A stretch of DNA of 64,000 nucleotides from Sva-07 sp963741755 (GCA_963741755.1 CAVUJG010000009.1:39704-103703); one strand, 5' to 3'; numbered from the stretch's first letter, positions 53,002 through 62,312 are shown. A program made the numbers and translations. The notes: generated by a model not told the origin, from the letters alone.

Positions 53002-54102
53002 ATGACCGATGGCTCCCGACTTCTCGTCGGCACCCGCAAAGGGCTGTTCACGCTCGTCGCCGCCGCGACCGGATGGAGGATCGATCAGGTCGACTTCCCG
53101 GGCGAACCGGTCACCGCAGTCGTCCACGACGCTCAGACCGAGCGCACGTGGGCTGCGCTCGGTACCGGTCACTTCGGCGTGCACATCTGGCGCAGCGATG
53201 CCGGAGCGTGGTCCGAGGTCGGCTCACCCACCTACCCGCCTCGCCCGGCCGATGCCGACGACGTGAACCCGATGACCCGAGAACCGAACCCGTGGACCAC
53301 GATGCTCGGCTGGGTCCTCGAGCAAGGTGCCGGTCCTGACGAGTTGTGGTGCGGCACGATCCCAGGCGGACTGTTCCGCTCACGCGACGGTGGCCAGTCG
53401 TGGGAGTTGCAACGATCGCTCTGGGACCACGAGGGCAGGCCGGGCTGGTTCGGTGGTGGGTACGACTGGCCGGGCATCCACAGTGTCAGCCTCGACCCGC
53501 GCGACCCCGCCACGCTTGCGGTCGGCGTGTCGTGTGGTGGCGCATGGGTCAGCACCGACGACGCCGCGACGTGGACGATCTCCACCGGGATGCGGGCCGA
53601 CTTCCTCCCGCCCGGTGAGTCGCAGGATCCGAACACGCAGGATCCTCATCGCCTCGTACGGTGTGCCGCCGCCCCTGACGTTCTGTGGAACCAGCACCAC
53701 AACGGATGTTTCCGCTCCGACGACGGCGGTCGCACATGGACCGAAATCGAGCAACGTGCCCCGTCGGTGTTCGGTTTCGCCGCCGCCGCGCATCCGACCG
53801 ACCCCGCAACTGCGTGGTTCGCTCCCGCCGTGAAGGACGAGCTCCGCGTCCCCGTCGACGGCCAGGTGTGCGTGTCGCGAACGACTGACGGTGGCGCGAC
53901 GTTCGACGTGCTGACCGACGGTCTCCCTGGACCGCACGCGTACGACCTCGTGTACCGCCACGGTCTCGACGTCGACAGCACCGGCGAGCGACTGGCGATG
54001 GGCTCCACGACGGGCTCGCTGTGGTTCTCCGGAAACGCCGGTGACCGGTGGGAGACCCTTCAGGCCAACCTCCCGCCGATCAACGTCGTCCGGTTCATCT
54101 GA
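53002..54102 (+). CDS. BNR/WD40-type beta-propeller protein (sialidase-like)
   Basis: 366 residues. Asp-box repeats SRDGGQSWEL, STDDAATWTI, SDDGGRTWTE and TTDGGATFDV recur as in BNR propellers. It begins RLLVGTRKGLFTLVAAATGW, and has no signal peptide, so it is cytoplasmic. Genes of this type are often paired with a small MoaD-like protein, as here; the joint role is not known. Enzymatic activity is not implied by BNR repeats. Confidence 0.88.
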   Translation: MTDGSRLLVGTRKGLFTLVAAATGWRIDQVDFPGEPVTAVVHDAQTERTWAALGTGHFGVHIWRSDAGAWSEVGSPTYPPRPADADDVNPMTREPNPWTTMLGWVLEQGAGPDELWCGTIPGGLFRSRDGGQSWELQRSLWDHEGRPGWFGGGYDWPGIHSVSLDPRDPATLAVGVSCGGAWVSTDDAATWTISTGMRADFLPPGESQDPNTQDPHRLVRCAAAPDVLWNQHHNGCFRSDDGGRTWTEIEQRAPSVFGFAAAAHPTDPATAWFAPAVKDELRVPVDGQVCVSRTTDGGATFDVLTDGLPGPHAYDLVYRHGLDVDSTGERLAMGSTTGSLWFSGNAGDRWETLQANLPPINVVRFI

Positions 54103-54129
54103 AGCAGGGCAGTTCGTTACGGTTGGCCC

Positions 54130-55887
54130 ATGCACGACCTGGTGATCCGCAACGCGACGCTGATCGACGGCACCGGTGACGAGCGCCGCCTCGCCGACAT
54201 CGCCGTCGATGGCGAACACATCACTGCCGTCGGCCACCCGGACGGATCGACGGGCGACGGCGAACGGGTCAGCGGCGGTCGCCGGGAGATCGACGCCGAC
54301 GGGCTGCTCGTCACCCCGGGCTGGGTCGACGTCCACACGCACTACGACGGTCAGGTGACGTGGGATCCCGACGTCGCGCCATCGTCGGTCAACGGCGTCA
54401 CCTCGATCCTGCTCGGCAACTGCGGGGTCGGCTTCGCCCCCGTCCGACCGGATCACCATGACTTCCTGATCGAACTGCTCGAAGGCGTCGAGGACATCCC
54501 GGGAACCGCACTCAGCGAGGGCATGACCTGGGGGTGGGAGTCGTTCCCCGAGTACCTCGACCTGCTCGACCGGCTTCGCTGGACCGTCGACGTCGGCACT
54601 CAGGTTCCGCACGCTGCGTTGCGCACCTATGTGATGGGCGATCGCGGCGCCGACGTCGAGGCCGTGGCCACCGCCGAGGAGATCGCGACGATGTCACGGT
54701 TGTGCGAGGAGGCCATCCGCGCCGGCGCTCTCGGATTCACCACGTCGCGCACCTACGTCCATCGCACCTCCCGAGGCCAGCAGATCGGCACGCTGCGCGC
54801 CAGCGCCGACGAGGTGCTCGGGATCGCCACGGCGCTGCGGCGCGCCGGCACCGGTGTGATCCAGCTGATCTCCGACGCGTACCAGTCGACCGACGACGAA
54901 CTCGTCGCCCACGAGATCGAGCTGCTCGGCCGGATCGCCACCGAGGTGGGCCGACCGCTGAGCTTCACGGTGCAGCAGAACGACGATGCGCCCGACCGGT
55001 TCCGTCAACTGCTCGGCGCGATCGGCGAGTGGAACGCCGCCGGCGCCGACGTGAAGGCCCAGGTGGCAGTCCGCCCCATCGGCGTACTGATCGGGCTCCA
55101 GGCCACCGCCAACCCGTTCATGTTCTGCCCGTCGTTCCGGCAGCTGCACACCCTCACCCACACCGAGCGGATCGCCCGGCTGCGCGACCCCGAGGTGCGC
55201 CGCATCCTGCTCGACGAGCACGCCGCATCGAGCCCGTCGGGCTTCGTCGGCATCCTGCATTCGGGCTACGACCGGATGTACCCGCTGTCCGATCCCCCCA
55301 ACTACGAACCGACGCCCGCCGACAGCGTCGCCGGGCGAGCCGCTGCCGCCGGTGCCCAGCCCGACGAACTGCTCTACGACCTGTTGCTCGACGACGACGG
55401 CAGCCGACTGCTGTACATCCCGCTGATGAACTACGCCCGCGGCGACCTCGCCGACGTGCGCGAGATGCTGACCTCGCCGAACGCGATGTTCGGGCTGTCG
55501 GATGCGGGAGCGCACTGCAACTCGATCTGCGACGGCAGCTTTCCCACCACGGCGATCACCCACTGGACTCGCGACCGCGAGCGGGGTGAGCAACTGGCCC
55601 TCGAGTACGTCGTGCACCAGCAGACCCAGCGCACGGCCCGCCACGTCGGCTGGACCGATCGCGGCGTCGTCGCTCCGGGGATGCTCGCCGACCTCAACGT
55701 GATCGACCACGCACGGCTCACGTTGCACCCGCCGGTGCTCGTCGCCGACCTGCCCGCTGGCGGCACCCGGCTGATGCAGGCGGCCGACGGCTACATCGCC
55801 ACGATCAAGCGGGGTGACGTCATTGCCGAGAATGGTGAGCTCACCGGCGCTCGGCCGGGTCGTCTCCAACGCGGCCCGCTCGGCTGA
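54130..55887 (+). CDS. Amidohydrolase family, N-acyl-D-amino-acid deacylase-like
   Basis: 585 residues. DLVIRNATLIDGTGDERRLA start, metal HxH in GWVDVHTHYDGQVTWDPDVA, GVTSILLGNCGVGFAPVRPD (metal cysteine region), and SDAGAHCNSICDGSFPT for the last aspartate. RGVVAPGMLADLNVIDHARL ends the barrel. Close to D-aminoacylases; substrate unknown. It follows the BNR gene after 27 bp. Confidence 0.9.
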   Translation: MHDLVIRNATLIDGTGDERRLADIAVDGEHITAVGHPDGSTGDGERVSGGRREIDADGLLVTPGWVDVHTHYDGQVTWDPDVAPSSVNGVTSILLGNCGVGFAPVRPDHHDFLIELLEGVEDIPGTALSEGMTWGWESFPEYLDLLDRLRWTVDVGTQVPHAALRTYVMGDRGADVEAVATAEEIATMSRLCEEAIRAGALGFTTSRTYVHRTSRGQQIGTLRASADEVLGIATALRRAGTGVIQLISDAYQSTDDELVAHEIELLGRIATEVGRPLSFTVQQNDDAPDRFRQLLGAIGEWNAAGADVKAQVAVRPIGVLIGLQATANPFMFCPSFRQLHTLTHTERIARLRDPEVRRILLDEHAASSPSGFVGILHSGYDRMYPLSDPPNYEPTPADSVAGRAAAAGAQPDELLYDLLLDDDGSRLLYIPLMNYARGDLADVREMLTSPNAMFGLSDAGAHCNSICDGSFPTTAITHWTRDRERGEQLALEYVVHQQTQRTARHVGWTDRGVVAPGMLADLNVIDHARLTLHPPVLVADLPAGGTRLMQAADGYIATIKRGDVIAENGELTGARPGRLQRGPLG

Positions 55888-55931
55888 GCCGGGCCCGCCC
55901 TGTCCACCGTCTTGCTGTCCACCTGCCCCAC

Positions 55932-56528
55932 GTGACCGATTTCGTCGCTGCGCTCATCATCGCCTTCGGTGTCGTGTTCGTCGCCGAGCTCGGCGACAAG
56001 ACCCAACTGCTCGCACTCGACTTCGGGGCGCGCTATTCGCTGCGGACCGTCGCGATCGGCCTCACGCTCGGCTACGGCATCGCCAACATCGTCGCCACGA
56101 TCGTCGGTGGCCTCCTCGGCGCGGCACTCCCGGACCGGCCCATCCAGATCATCGGCGGGTTGGTGTTCGTCGGCTTCGCTGTGATCGCGCTCCGGCGCGC
56201 GACCTCGGCAGCGAGCGAGCCCGACGAGGGCGAACATGCTGCTTCGGTGCGCGCCACGAGCACGACGGCGGTGATCGGCTCGATCGCGGCGTTGATCGCC
56301 GTCGCAGAGATGGGCGACAAGACCCAGATCGCGACGGCCACCCTGGCGTCGCAGTCGTCCCCTGTCGGGGTGTGGATCGGCGCCACCCTGGGCGCGGCGT
56401 CGAGCGGCATGGTCGGCGCGGTCGCCGGCAACCTGATCGGCGACCGGATTCCCGCCCGCTCATTGCAGTACGCCTCGGCGGCGCTCTTCACGCTGTTCGG
56501 CGTCGCGATGCTCGCCGGCTGGTTCTGA
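55932..56528 (+). CDS. TMEM165/GDT1-family cation (Mn2+/Ca2+) transporter
   Basis: 198 residues, six spans in two inverted halves. The family motif ExGDKT occurs twice: FVAELGDKTQLLALDFGARY and VAEMGDKTQIATATLASQ. Bacterial members such as MneA export manganese. The central loop (SAASEPDEGEHAASVRAT) is cytoplasmic. It ends 3 bp before the convergent tetR stop. Confidence 0.93.
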   Translation: MTDFVAALIIAFGVVFVAELGDKTQLLALDFGARYSLRTVAIGLTLGYGIANIVATIVGGLLGAALPDRPIQIIGGLVFVGFAVIALRRATSAASEPDEGEHAASVRATSTTAVIGSIAALIAVAEMGDKTQIATATLASQSSPVGVWIGATLGAASSGMVGAVAGNLIGDRIPARSLQYASAALFTLFGVAMLAGWF

Positions 56529-56531
56529 CCG

Positions 56532-57167
56532 TCAGCGGGTGGGCGGCCGCAGCAGGTCGCCGCGCAGAAGCGCCCGGATCGCATCGATCGCGCACCGGTG
56601 CTGCGCGGTCCCCTGCGACGTTCCCTCGGTGAGCCCGATCAGCGTGATCCGGATGAACTCGACCATGCGCTCGCGATCCTCGAGACGCACCTCGCCCGTG
56701 GCGACGCCCGTGTCGACGATGGCGACGAAGAACTCGTCGCGCGCCGCGTCGGCGCGAGCGAGCCGGTTGGCGATCTCGGGGAAGCGCCGCATGTCGTTGC
56801 GCACCGTGCCAACGAAGAGCGCAAGCGACGGGTCGTCGACGTTCATCCGGTGCGCTGCTTCGAGCAGCCCTTCGAACTGACCGAGGAACGTGTCGGACGC
56901 CGCAACTGCCTCGACGAACCGGCCGTAGACCCGCCGTTGCATGTCGTGGTGCACGGCGACATACAGGTCGAGCTTGGATTCGACGTAGTGGTACAGCGCT
57001 CCCGTCGTGATCCCCGACGCAGCTGCGAGCTCCTTGTTCGTCACGCCGCCATAGCCGCGCTCGGCGAAGAGTCGTCGAGCGTTGTCGATGATCGCTCGGC
57101 GCGTGTCGGCCGAGTCGGTTGCCGGTGGCCTCCCCCTCCGTCGTGTCCCCGCTCCCCCGTCGACCAC
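56532..57167 (-). CDS. TetR-family transcriptional regulator
   Basis: 211 residues. N-terminal helix-turn-helix: RRAIIDNARRLFAERGYGGV, TNKELAAASGITTGALYHYV and ESKLDLYVAVHHDMQRRVY. The C-terminal ligand domain is generic. Target unknown; the neighbouring MFS pump or the amidohydrolase/transporter genes are candidates by distance only. Confidence 0.93.
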   Translation of the reverse strand: MVDGGAGTRRRGRPPATDSADTRRAIIDNARRLFAERGYGGVTNKELAAASGITTGALYHYVESKLDLYVAVHHDMQRRVYGRFVEAVAASDTFLGQFEGLLEAAHRMNVDDPSLALFVGTVRNDMRRFPEIANRLARADAARDEFFVAIVDTGVATGEVRLEDRERMVEFIRITLIGLTEGTSQGTAQHRCAIDAIRALLRGDLLRPPTR

Positions 57168-57245
57168 CTCGCGAGTATGACGGCCTTTGTCCTGCCGTGT
57201 GCCACCGGAGCGACATCGAGTTCCACGATCACATCTGCGGCCGTC

Positions 57246-57266
57246 ACGTTCCGGAATCCGGGACGT
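57246..57266. promoter_or_regulatory. Near-palindrome between adk end and tetR start
   Basis: ACGTTCCGG-AAT-CCGGGACGT, 8 of 9 positions paired. It lies 79 bp upstream of the tetR ATG and 20 bp after the adk stop. It could be a TetR autoregulation operator or a weak adk terminator. Confidence 0.35.
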
Positions 57267-57285
57267 GCGGGCGCAGATCGTCGAG

Positions 57286-57945
57286 TCAGTTGCGGTTGGC
57301 TTCGACGGCCTTGACCAGGCGGTCGAACACCGCGTCGGGGTGTCCGATGCCGTTGATCACGACGAGGCGGTTCTGGTCGCCGTAGTGCTTGATCAACGGG
57401 AACGTCTGCTCCTCGTAGAGGTCGAGACGTCGGTTCACCGACTCGGGCGTGTCGTCGGCGCGTTGTTGCACGTCACCACCACACACGTCGCAGATCCACG
57501 GATCGGGATCGGTGCCCGCCGAGGTGTAGTTGGTGCCGCAGTCGCGGCAGACCCGCCGGGCCGAGATCCGCTCGAGCACGATCTCGCGGGGCACGTTGAG
57601 GTCGAGGACCACGTCGATCGGACGGTTGTCGGCGATCCCATCGAGCGCATCGGCCTGTTCGATCGTGCGGGGGAACCCGTCGAGGATGTACCCGCGAGTC
57701 GACGCGTCGGGAGCCGACAGTCGCTGGTCGACGATCCCGATCATGATCTCGTCGCCGACGAGGCCACCGGCGTCCATCACCCGCTTGGCCATCAGCCCGA
57801 GTTCGGTGCCCTCACGCACGGCAGCGCGCAGCATGTCTCCGGTGGAGATGTGCGGTACGACGAAGTGTCTCGACAACCGCACGCACTGCGTGCCCTTGCC
57901 GGCACCCTGTCGCCCGAGGATGATGAGCCGGGCGCCGGGGATCAC
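57286..57945 (-). CDS. adk: Adenylate kinase
   Basis: 219 residues, long form with a zinc lid. P-loop LGRQGAGKGTQCVRLS; the second glycine position has Q (GRQGAGKG) where P is usual. HISTGDMLRAAVREGTELGL, GYILDGFPRTIEQADAL, and the lid cysteines CRDCGTNY and CDVCGGD. Follows secY after 7 bp. Confidence 0.97.
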   Translation of the reverse strand: MIPGARLIILGRQGAGKGTQCVRLSRHFVVPHISTGDMLRAAVREGTELGLMAKRVMDAGGLVGDEIMIGIVDQRLSAPDASTRGYILDGFPRTIEQADALDGIADNRPIDVVLDLNVPREIVLERISARRVCRDCGTNYTSAGTDPDPWICDVCGGDVQQRADDTPESVNRRLDLYEEQTFPLIKHYGDQNRLVVINGIGHPDAVFDRLVKAVEANRN

Positions 57946-57952
57946 GGCCGAC

Positions 57953-59276
57953 CTACTTGAGGAATCCCTCGTAGTTGCGCAGCGTGAGTTGACTGTCGAT
58001 CTGGCGCATCAATTCGAGCGCCACGCCGACGGAGATCAGCACGCTGGTGCCCGCAAAGCCGAATGTGCTGATGCCGGCGATGATCAACAAGATGTAGGGC
58101 AGGATCGCGACGATGGCGATGAACACCGCGCCCGGCAGGGTGATGCGGTTGACGGCCTTGGCCAGGTATCGCTCGGTCTGCGGGCCGGGACGCACTCCCG
58201 GGATGAACCCACCCTGGCGTCGGAGCTGGTCGGCCTGACGCACCGGATCGAAGGCAATCGAGTTGTAGAAGTACGCAAAGGCGATGATCATCAACGCGAA
58301 CAGCGTGATGTACACGAAGTTCTGCGGGTTGACGATGTAGCGATCGACGAACGACGCGATCTCGCCACGCCAACCCTCTCCCGAGCCGAGGAACTGCGAC
58401 ATGATCACCGGCAGCAGCAGGATCGAGCTGGCGAAGATGATCGGGATCACGCCGGACTGGTTCACCTTGAGCGGGATGTAGGTGTTCTGGCCGCCCATCA
58501 TGCGACGGCCGACCACACGTTTGGCAAACTGCACCGGAATCCGGCGTTGACCGAGTTCGACGTACACCACCGCGATGATGATGCCGATCGTCAGCAGGAC
58601 CATCGCCGTGAACCAGAACGGACCGTTCAACTGCAGAATGCTCCAGAACCCGCCCGGCAGGCTGGCGACGACCGACGCGAAGATGATCATCGACATGCCG
58701 TTGCCGATGCCACGCTGGCTGATCATCTCAGCCATCCACATCAACACGGCGGTGCCGGCGACGAGCGAAGGAATGATCAGGTACCCGCGCGGCCAGACGC
58801 CGTCAGGCAGCAGCGGCACCGTGGGTGCGGCGCTCGCGGCCGAAAAGAATGCCGTTCCCCGCCCGGTACCGAAGATGAACACGAGACCGGTCGCCTGCAG
58901 CGTGGCGAGGCCGATGGTGACATAGCGCGTGTACTGGGTGATCTTGCGCTGGCCGACCGCGCCTTCACTCTGCAGTTCCTCGAGCTTCGGGATCACCACA
59001 CCGAGCACCTGCATGATGATGCTCGCCGTGATGTACGGCATGATGCCGAGCGCGAAGATCGAGAAGCTCTCGAACGCGCCGCCGGAGAACAGGTTCAAGA
59101 ACCCGAGTGCACCCTGTTGTCCCGCCGACTCACGGAGCTGTTCGATGGCGATCGGGTCGACGCCCGGCACCCGGATGAAGACACCGAGGCGGTAGACGGC
59201 AACCATCGATCACGACGAACAAGAGCTTGTTGCGAAGGTCGTGGACCCTCCAGATGTTCGCCAACTGCGAAAACAC
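57953..59276 (-). CDS. secY: Preprotein translocase subunit SecY (N-terminal frameshift)
   Basis: Ten-span channel of the Sec system. From ATG 59206 the frame gives VAVYRLGVFIRVPGVDPIAI and the complete rest (RITLPGAVFIAIVAIL, NPQNFVYITLFALMIIAFAY, QLRRQGGFIPGVRPGPQTER). The expected N-terminus VFSQLANIWRVHDLRNKLLF lies just upstream in another frame, starting at GTG 59276 with AGGAG 8 bases before. GTGATCGATGG in place of GTGATCATGG (one extra G near 59208) would explain this. Because secY is essential, a sequence error is the likely cause; a start at 59206 would lack the conserved cytoplasmic N-terminus. Confidence 0.95.
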
Positions 59277-59329
59277 TCAGAACACTCCTGTGCGATTGGG
59301 GGACGATGGGACGGGATGGACGGTGCTGA

Positions 59330-59842
59330 TCAGCGGTTGGCGAACTGGTTGCCCTTGACCGCTGGCCGACCGGCCTTTCCTTCCTCGCGGAAGGGCAGTT
59401 CGATCAGCGTCACCGTACCGCCTGCGGCCGTGACGGCAGCTTCAGCGGGACCGGAGATTGCATGCACGTGGAGGTCGACCTTGACGGAGATCTCGCCTCG
59501 GGCGAGCACCTTCACGAACGCCTTCTTGCGGAGCAGACCGTTGGCGACGAGAACCTCGGGGGTGACCGTGGTCTCGCCGGTCGCCTCGACGAGCGCGCTC
59601 AGCGCATCGAGGTTGACGGCCTGGTACTCGACGCGGAACGGGTTGTTGAAACCCTTCAGCTTCGGCACGCGCTGCTTGAGTGGCGTCTGGCCACCCTCGA
59701 AACCGCGGGCGACGGTGTTGCGGGCGCGCTGGCCCTTCGAGCCACGGCCGGCGGTCTTGCCGCCCTTGCCGCCGGTACCGCGACCGACGCGCTTCGCGTT
59801 CTTCTTGGCGCCGGGTGACGGCGCGAGGTCATGGACCTGCAT
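59330..59842 (-). CDS. rplO: 50S ribosomal protein L15
   Basis: 170 residues. VHDLAPSPGAKKNAKRVGRG, GGKGGKTAGRGSKGQRAR, GFEGGQTPLKQRVPKLKGFN. The C-terminal tail (FREEGKAGRPAVKGNQFANR) is longer than in E. coli (144 residues). Starts 3 bp after rpmD. Confidence 0.97.
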   Translation of the reverse strand: MQVHDLAPSPGAKKNAKRVGRGTGGKGGKTAGRGSKGQRARNTVARGFEGGQTPLKQRVPKLKGFNNPFRVEYQAVNLDALSALVEATGETTVTPEVLVANGLLRKKAFVKVLARGEISVKVDLHVHAISGPAEAAVTAAGGTVTLIELPFREEGKAGRPAVKGNQFANR

Positions 59843-59845
59843 GGG

Positions 59846-60079
59846 TCAGCTCTCCTTCTTGGCGGCGCCCGTCGCCGCAGCGGCGTCGGATACCTCGAGC
59901 AGGTGCGGGACCCGGGCGATCATGCCGCGGATCTCGGGACGGTCGGGCAGCGTGTTGGTCGAGCCGATCTTGCCCAAGCCGAGCGCGCGCAGCGTGCCGC
60001 GGTGCTTGGGCTTGGTGCCGATCGACGACTTGATCTGCGTGACGGTGATGGTCGCCGTATCGCTCTTGGACGGGCTCAT
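59846..60079 (-). CDS. rpmD: 50S ribosomal protein L30
   Basis: 77 residues. ITVTQIKSSIGTKPKHRGTL, RALGLGKIGSTNTLPDRPEI and MIARVPHLLEV are typical; an Ala-rich tail of about 15 residues is extra. ATG 60079 overlaps the rpsE stop by 4 bp. Confidence 0.96.
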   Translation of the reverse strand: MSPSKSDTATITVTQIKSSIGTKPKHRGTLRALGLGKIGSTNTLPDRPEIRGMIARVPHLLEVSDAAAATGAAKKES

Positions 60080-60744
60080 TCGGCACCTCCGGTGGTGGCA
60101 GCAGCCGCACCGGCGCGGCTCTTCTGGCGCTCGTTGTAGGCGTTGAGCAGACCCTTGGGGACGAAGTCCTCGGCCGGCAGGCCGCGGCGTGCCGCGATCT
60201 GGTCGGGGCGCTGCAACGACTTGAGACCAGCGACGGTGGCGCGGGCGACGTTGATGTGGTTGGCCGAACCAAGCGACTTGCACAGCACGTCGTGGACGCC
60301 GGCCTCTTCGAGGATGACGCGGGCGGCGCCGCCGGCGATCACGCCGGTACCAGGAGCCGCGGGCTTCATCATGACCTTGCCGCCGCCGGTCGTGCCGAGG
60401 ACGGGGTGGATGATGGTGCTGCCGGCCATCGGCACTTCGAACAGGTTGCGCTTGGCTTCCTCGGTGCCCTTCTGGATGGCGAGCGGCACTTCTTTGGCCT
60501 TGCCGTAGCCGAGACCGACGCGGCCGTTGCCGTCGCCGATCACCACGAGTGCGGTGAAGGAGAACCGACGACCACCCTTGACGACCTTGGCCACACGGTT
60601 GATCGTGATGACGCGCGACTCGCGCAGACCGCTGTCGTCGCCATCGCGGCTGTCACGGCCATCTCGCCCGTCACGGCCACGGTTGTCGCGGCTGTCGCGA
60701 CCACCGCCACGGTTGTCACCGGGATTGTTGGTGGGGAATGCCAT
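60076..60744 (-). CDS. rpsE: 30S ribosomal protein S5 with Arg/Gly/Asp-rich N-terminus
   Basis: 222 residues. The standard S5 body starts near residue 42: ESRVITINRVAKVVKGGRRF, VGLGYGKAKEVPLAIQKGTE, GTGVIAGGAARVILEEAGV. Before it lies a low-complexity extension, RDSRDNRGRDGRDGRDSRDG, repeating R-D-G/S units. One-base overlap (TGATG) with rplR. Confidence 0.97.
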   Translation of the reverse strand: MAFPTNNPGDNRGGGRDSRDNRGRDGRDGRDSRDGDDSGLRESRVITINRVAKVVKGGRRFSFTALVVIGDGNGRVGLGYGKAKEVPLAIQKGTEEAKRNLFEVPMAGSTIIHPVLGTTGGGKVMMKPAAPGTGVIAGGAARVILEEAGVHDVLCKSLGSANHINVARATVAGLKSLQRPDQIAARRGLPAEDFVPKGLLNAYNERQKSRAGAAAATTGGAE

Positions 60745-61112
60745 CAGAACTCCAGTCCTGCTTCACGGGCGGCGGACGCCACGGCGGCGATCCGGCCGTG
60801 GTAAGCGAACCCACCACGGTCGAACACGACCTTGTCGACACCGGCGGCCTTGGCGCGCTCGGCGATCAGCTGGCCGACGCGGGAAGCCGCCTCGACGCTC
60901 GAACCCGAACCTGCAGCGCGCAGATCGGCTTCGTTGGTCGACGCAGCGGCCAGCGTGGTGCCGGCGTCGTCGTCGATGACCTGCACCGACAGGTGCTTGT
61001 TCGACCGGAACACGGCCAGACGAGGACGTGTAGCGGTGCCGTGGATCTTCTTGCGGACACGGCGGTGGCGGCGGATGCGGCCACTGCGGCGTGCTTCGGC
61101 GATCTTGGTCAT
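60744..61112 (-). CDS. rplR: 50S ribosomal protein L18
   Basis: 122 residues. RHRRVRKKIHGTATRPRLAV, FRSNKHLSVQVIDDDAGTTL, KVVFDRGGFAYHGRIAAVAS. Binds 5S rRNA. 11 bp after rplF. Confidence 0.98.
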   Translation of the reverse strand: MTKIAEARRSGRIRRHRRVRKKIHGTATRPRLAVFRSNKHLSVQVIDDDAGTTLAAASTNEADLRAAGSGSSVEAASRVGQLIAERAKAAGVDKVVFDRGGFAYHGRIAAVASAAREAGLEF

Positions 61113-61123
61113 GAGACGCTCCG

Positions 61124-61666
61124 TTACTTCTTTCCGGCCTTGCCGGCCTTGCGCAGCACTCGCTCGCCCGCGTAGCGGACGCCCTTGCCCTTGTACGGCT
61201 CGGGCTTGCGGATGCTGCGGATGTTGGCGGCCACCTGGCCGACCACTTCTTTGTCGATACCCGACACGATGACCTGAGTCTGTGCGGGCACTTCGAACGT
61301 GATGCCCTCGGGCGCCTTGACGTCGACCGAGTGGCTGAATCCCAGGTTGAGACGCAGTGCGTTGGGGCCCTGCGCCTCGGCGCGGTAGCCGACGCCGACG
61401 ATCTCGAGGTTCTTGGTGAACCCGTCGGTGACGCCGATGACCATGTTGTTCACGAGGCTGCGGGTGAGCCCGTGCATGGCCTTGGTCTTGTTCTCGTCGT
61501 TCGGGCGCTCACAGACGAGTGTGTCGCCGTCCTGGGTGATGGTGATGGTGCCGGGGATCTCGCGTTCGAGGGTGCCCTTGGGCCCCTTGACCGAGATGTT
61601 GCGACCGTCGACCTTGACGTCGACGCCTGCTGGCACCGTGATGGGTGCTTTTCCGATGCGGGACAT
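61124..61666 (-). CDS. rplF: 50S ribosomal protein L6
   Basis: 180 residues. MSRIGKAPITVPAGVDVKVD, GTLEREIPGTITI, GLTRSLVNNMVIGVTDGFTK and KPEPYKGKGVRYAGERVLRK. Complete. Confidence 0.98.
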   Translation of the reverse strand: MSRIGKAPITVPAGVDVKVDGRNISVKGPKGTLEREIPGTITITQDGDTLVCERPNDENKTKAMHGLTRSLVNNMVIGVTDGFTKNLEIVGVGYRAEAQGPNALRLNLGFSHSVDVKAPEGITFEVPAQTQVIVSGIDKEVVGQVAANIRSIRKPEPYKGKGVRYAGERVLRKAGKAGKK

Positions 61667-61697
61667 GGTTCCTACTTCTCCTTGGCTCCGGCCCGGA

Positions 61698-62099
61698 TCA
61701 CCAGACGTAACACATGACCTCGCCGCCGACGTTGCGCTTGCGCGCCTCGCGGTCGGTCATGAGGCCCTGGGAGGTGGACAGGACGGCGACACCGAGGCCA
61801 CCGAGAACTCGGGGGACGGTGCCGGCATTGCGGTACACGCGCAGACCCGGCGTCGAGATGCGACGCAGGCCCATGATCGTGCGGTCACGATCGGGCGAGT
61901 ACTTCATCTTGATGGTCAGCACGTCGCCGACACCCTTGGGTGACGGCGCGGTCTCGAAGCTCTCGATGTAGCCCTCCTTGCGGAGGACCTCGGCGAGTGC
62001 GACCTTCTGCTTGGAGGAGGGCATGCGCACCTCATCGTGCTTGGCGGTGTTCGCGTTGCGGACCCGCGTGAGCATGTCGGCGATGGGATCGGTCATCAT
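61698..62099 (-). CDS. rpsH: 30S ribosomal protein S8
   Basis: 133 residues. MTDPIADMLTRVRNANTAKH, LKRISTPGLRVY-like LRRISTPGLRVYRNAGTVPR and GVAVLSTSQGLMTDREARKR. Two adjacent ATG codons (62099, 62096); GAGGAG lies 9 bases before the first. Confidence 0.98.
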   Translation of the reverse strand: MMTDPIADMLTRVRNANTAKHDEVRMPSSKQKVALAEVLRKEGYIESFETAPSPKGVGDVLTIKMKYSPDRDRTIMGLRRISTPGLRVYRNAGTVPRVLGGLGVAVLSTSQGLMTDREARKRNVGGEVMCYVW

Positions 62100-62112
62100 G
62101 ATGGTTGTCTCC

Positions 62113-62298
62113 TCACCAGCTCGACTTCGTCAGACCGGGGATCTCGCCGGCGTGTGCGAGCTCTCGCAGGCACAGACGGCAGAGGCCGAACTTGCGGTAC
62201 ACCGAACGAGCCCGTCCGCAGCGGCGGCAGCGTGTGTAGCCGCGCACCTTGAACTTCGGCTTCGCGTTGGCCTTGTTGATCAATGCTTTCTTTGCCAT
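62113..62298 (-). CDS. rpsN: 30S ribosomal protein S14, zinc type
   Basis: 61 residues, the short zinc-binding (type Z) form. MAKKALINKANAKPKFKVRG, YTRCRRCGRARSVYRKFGLC and RLCLRELAHAGEIPGLTKSS; four cysteines in CxxC pairs. Confidence 0.98.
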   Translation of the reverse strand: MAKKALINKANAKPKFKVRGYTRCRRCGRARSVYRKFGLCRLCLRELAHAGEIPGLTKSSW

Positions 62299-62312
62299 GT
62301 CGTCGCCTCAGC

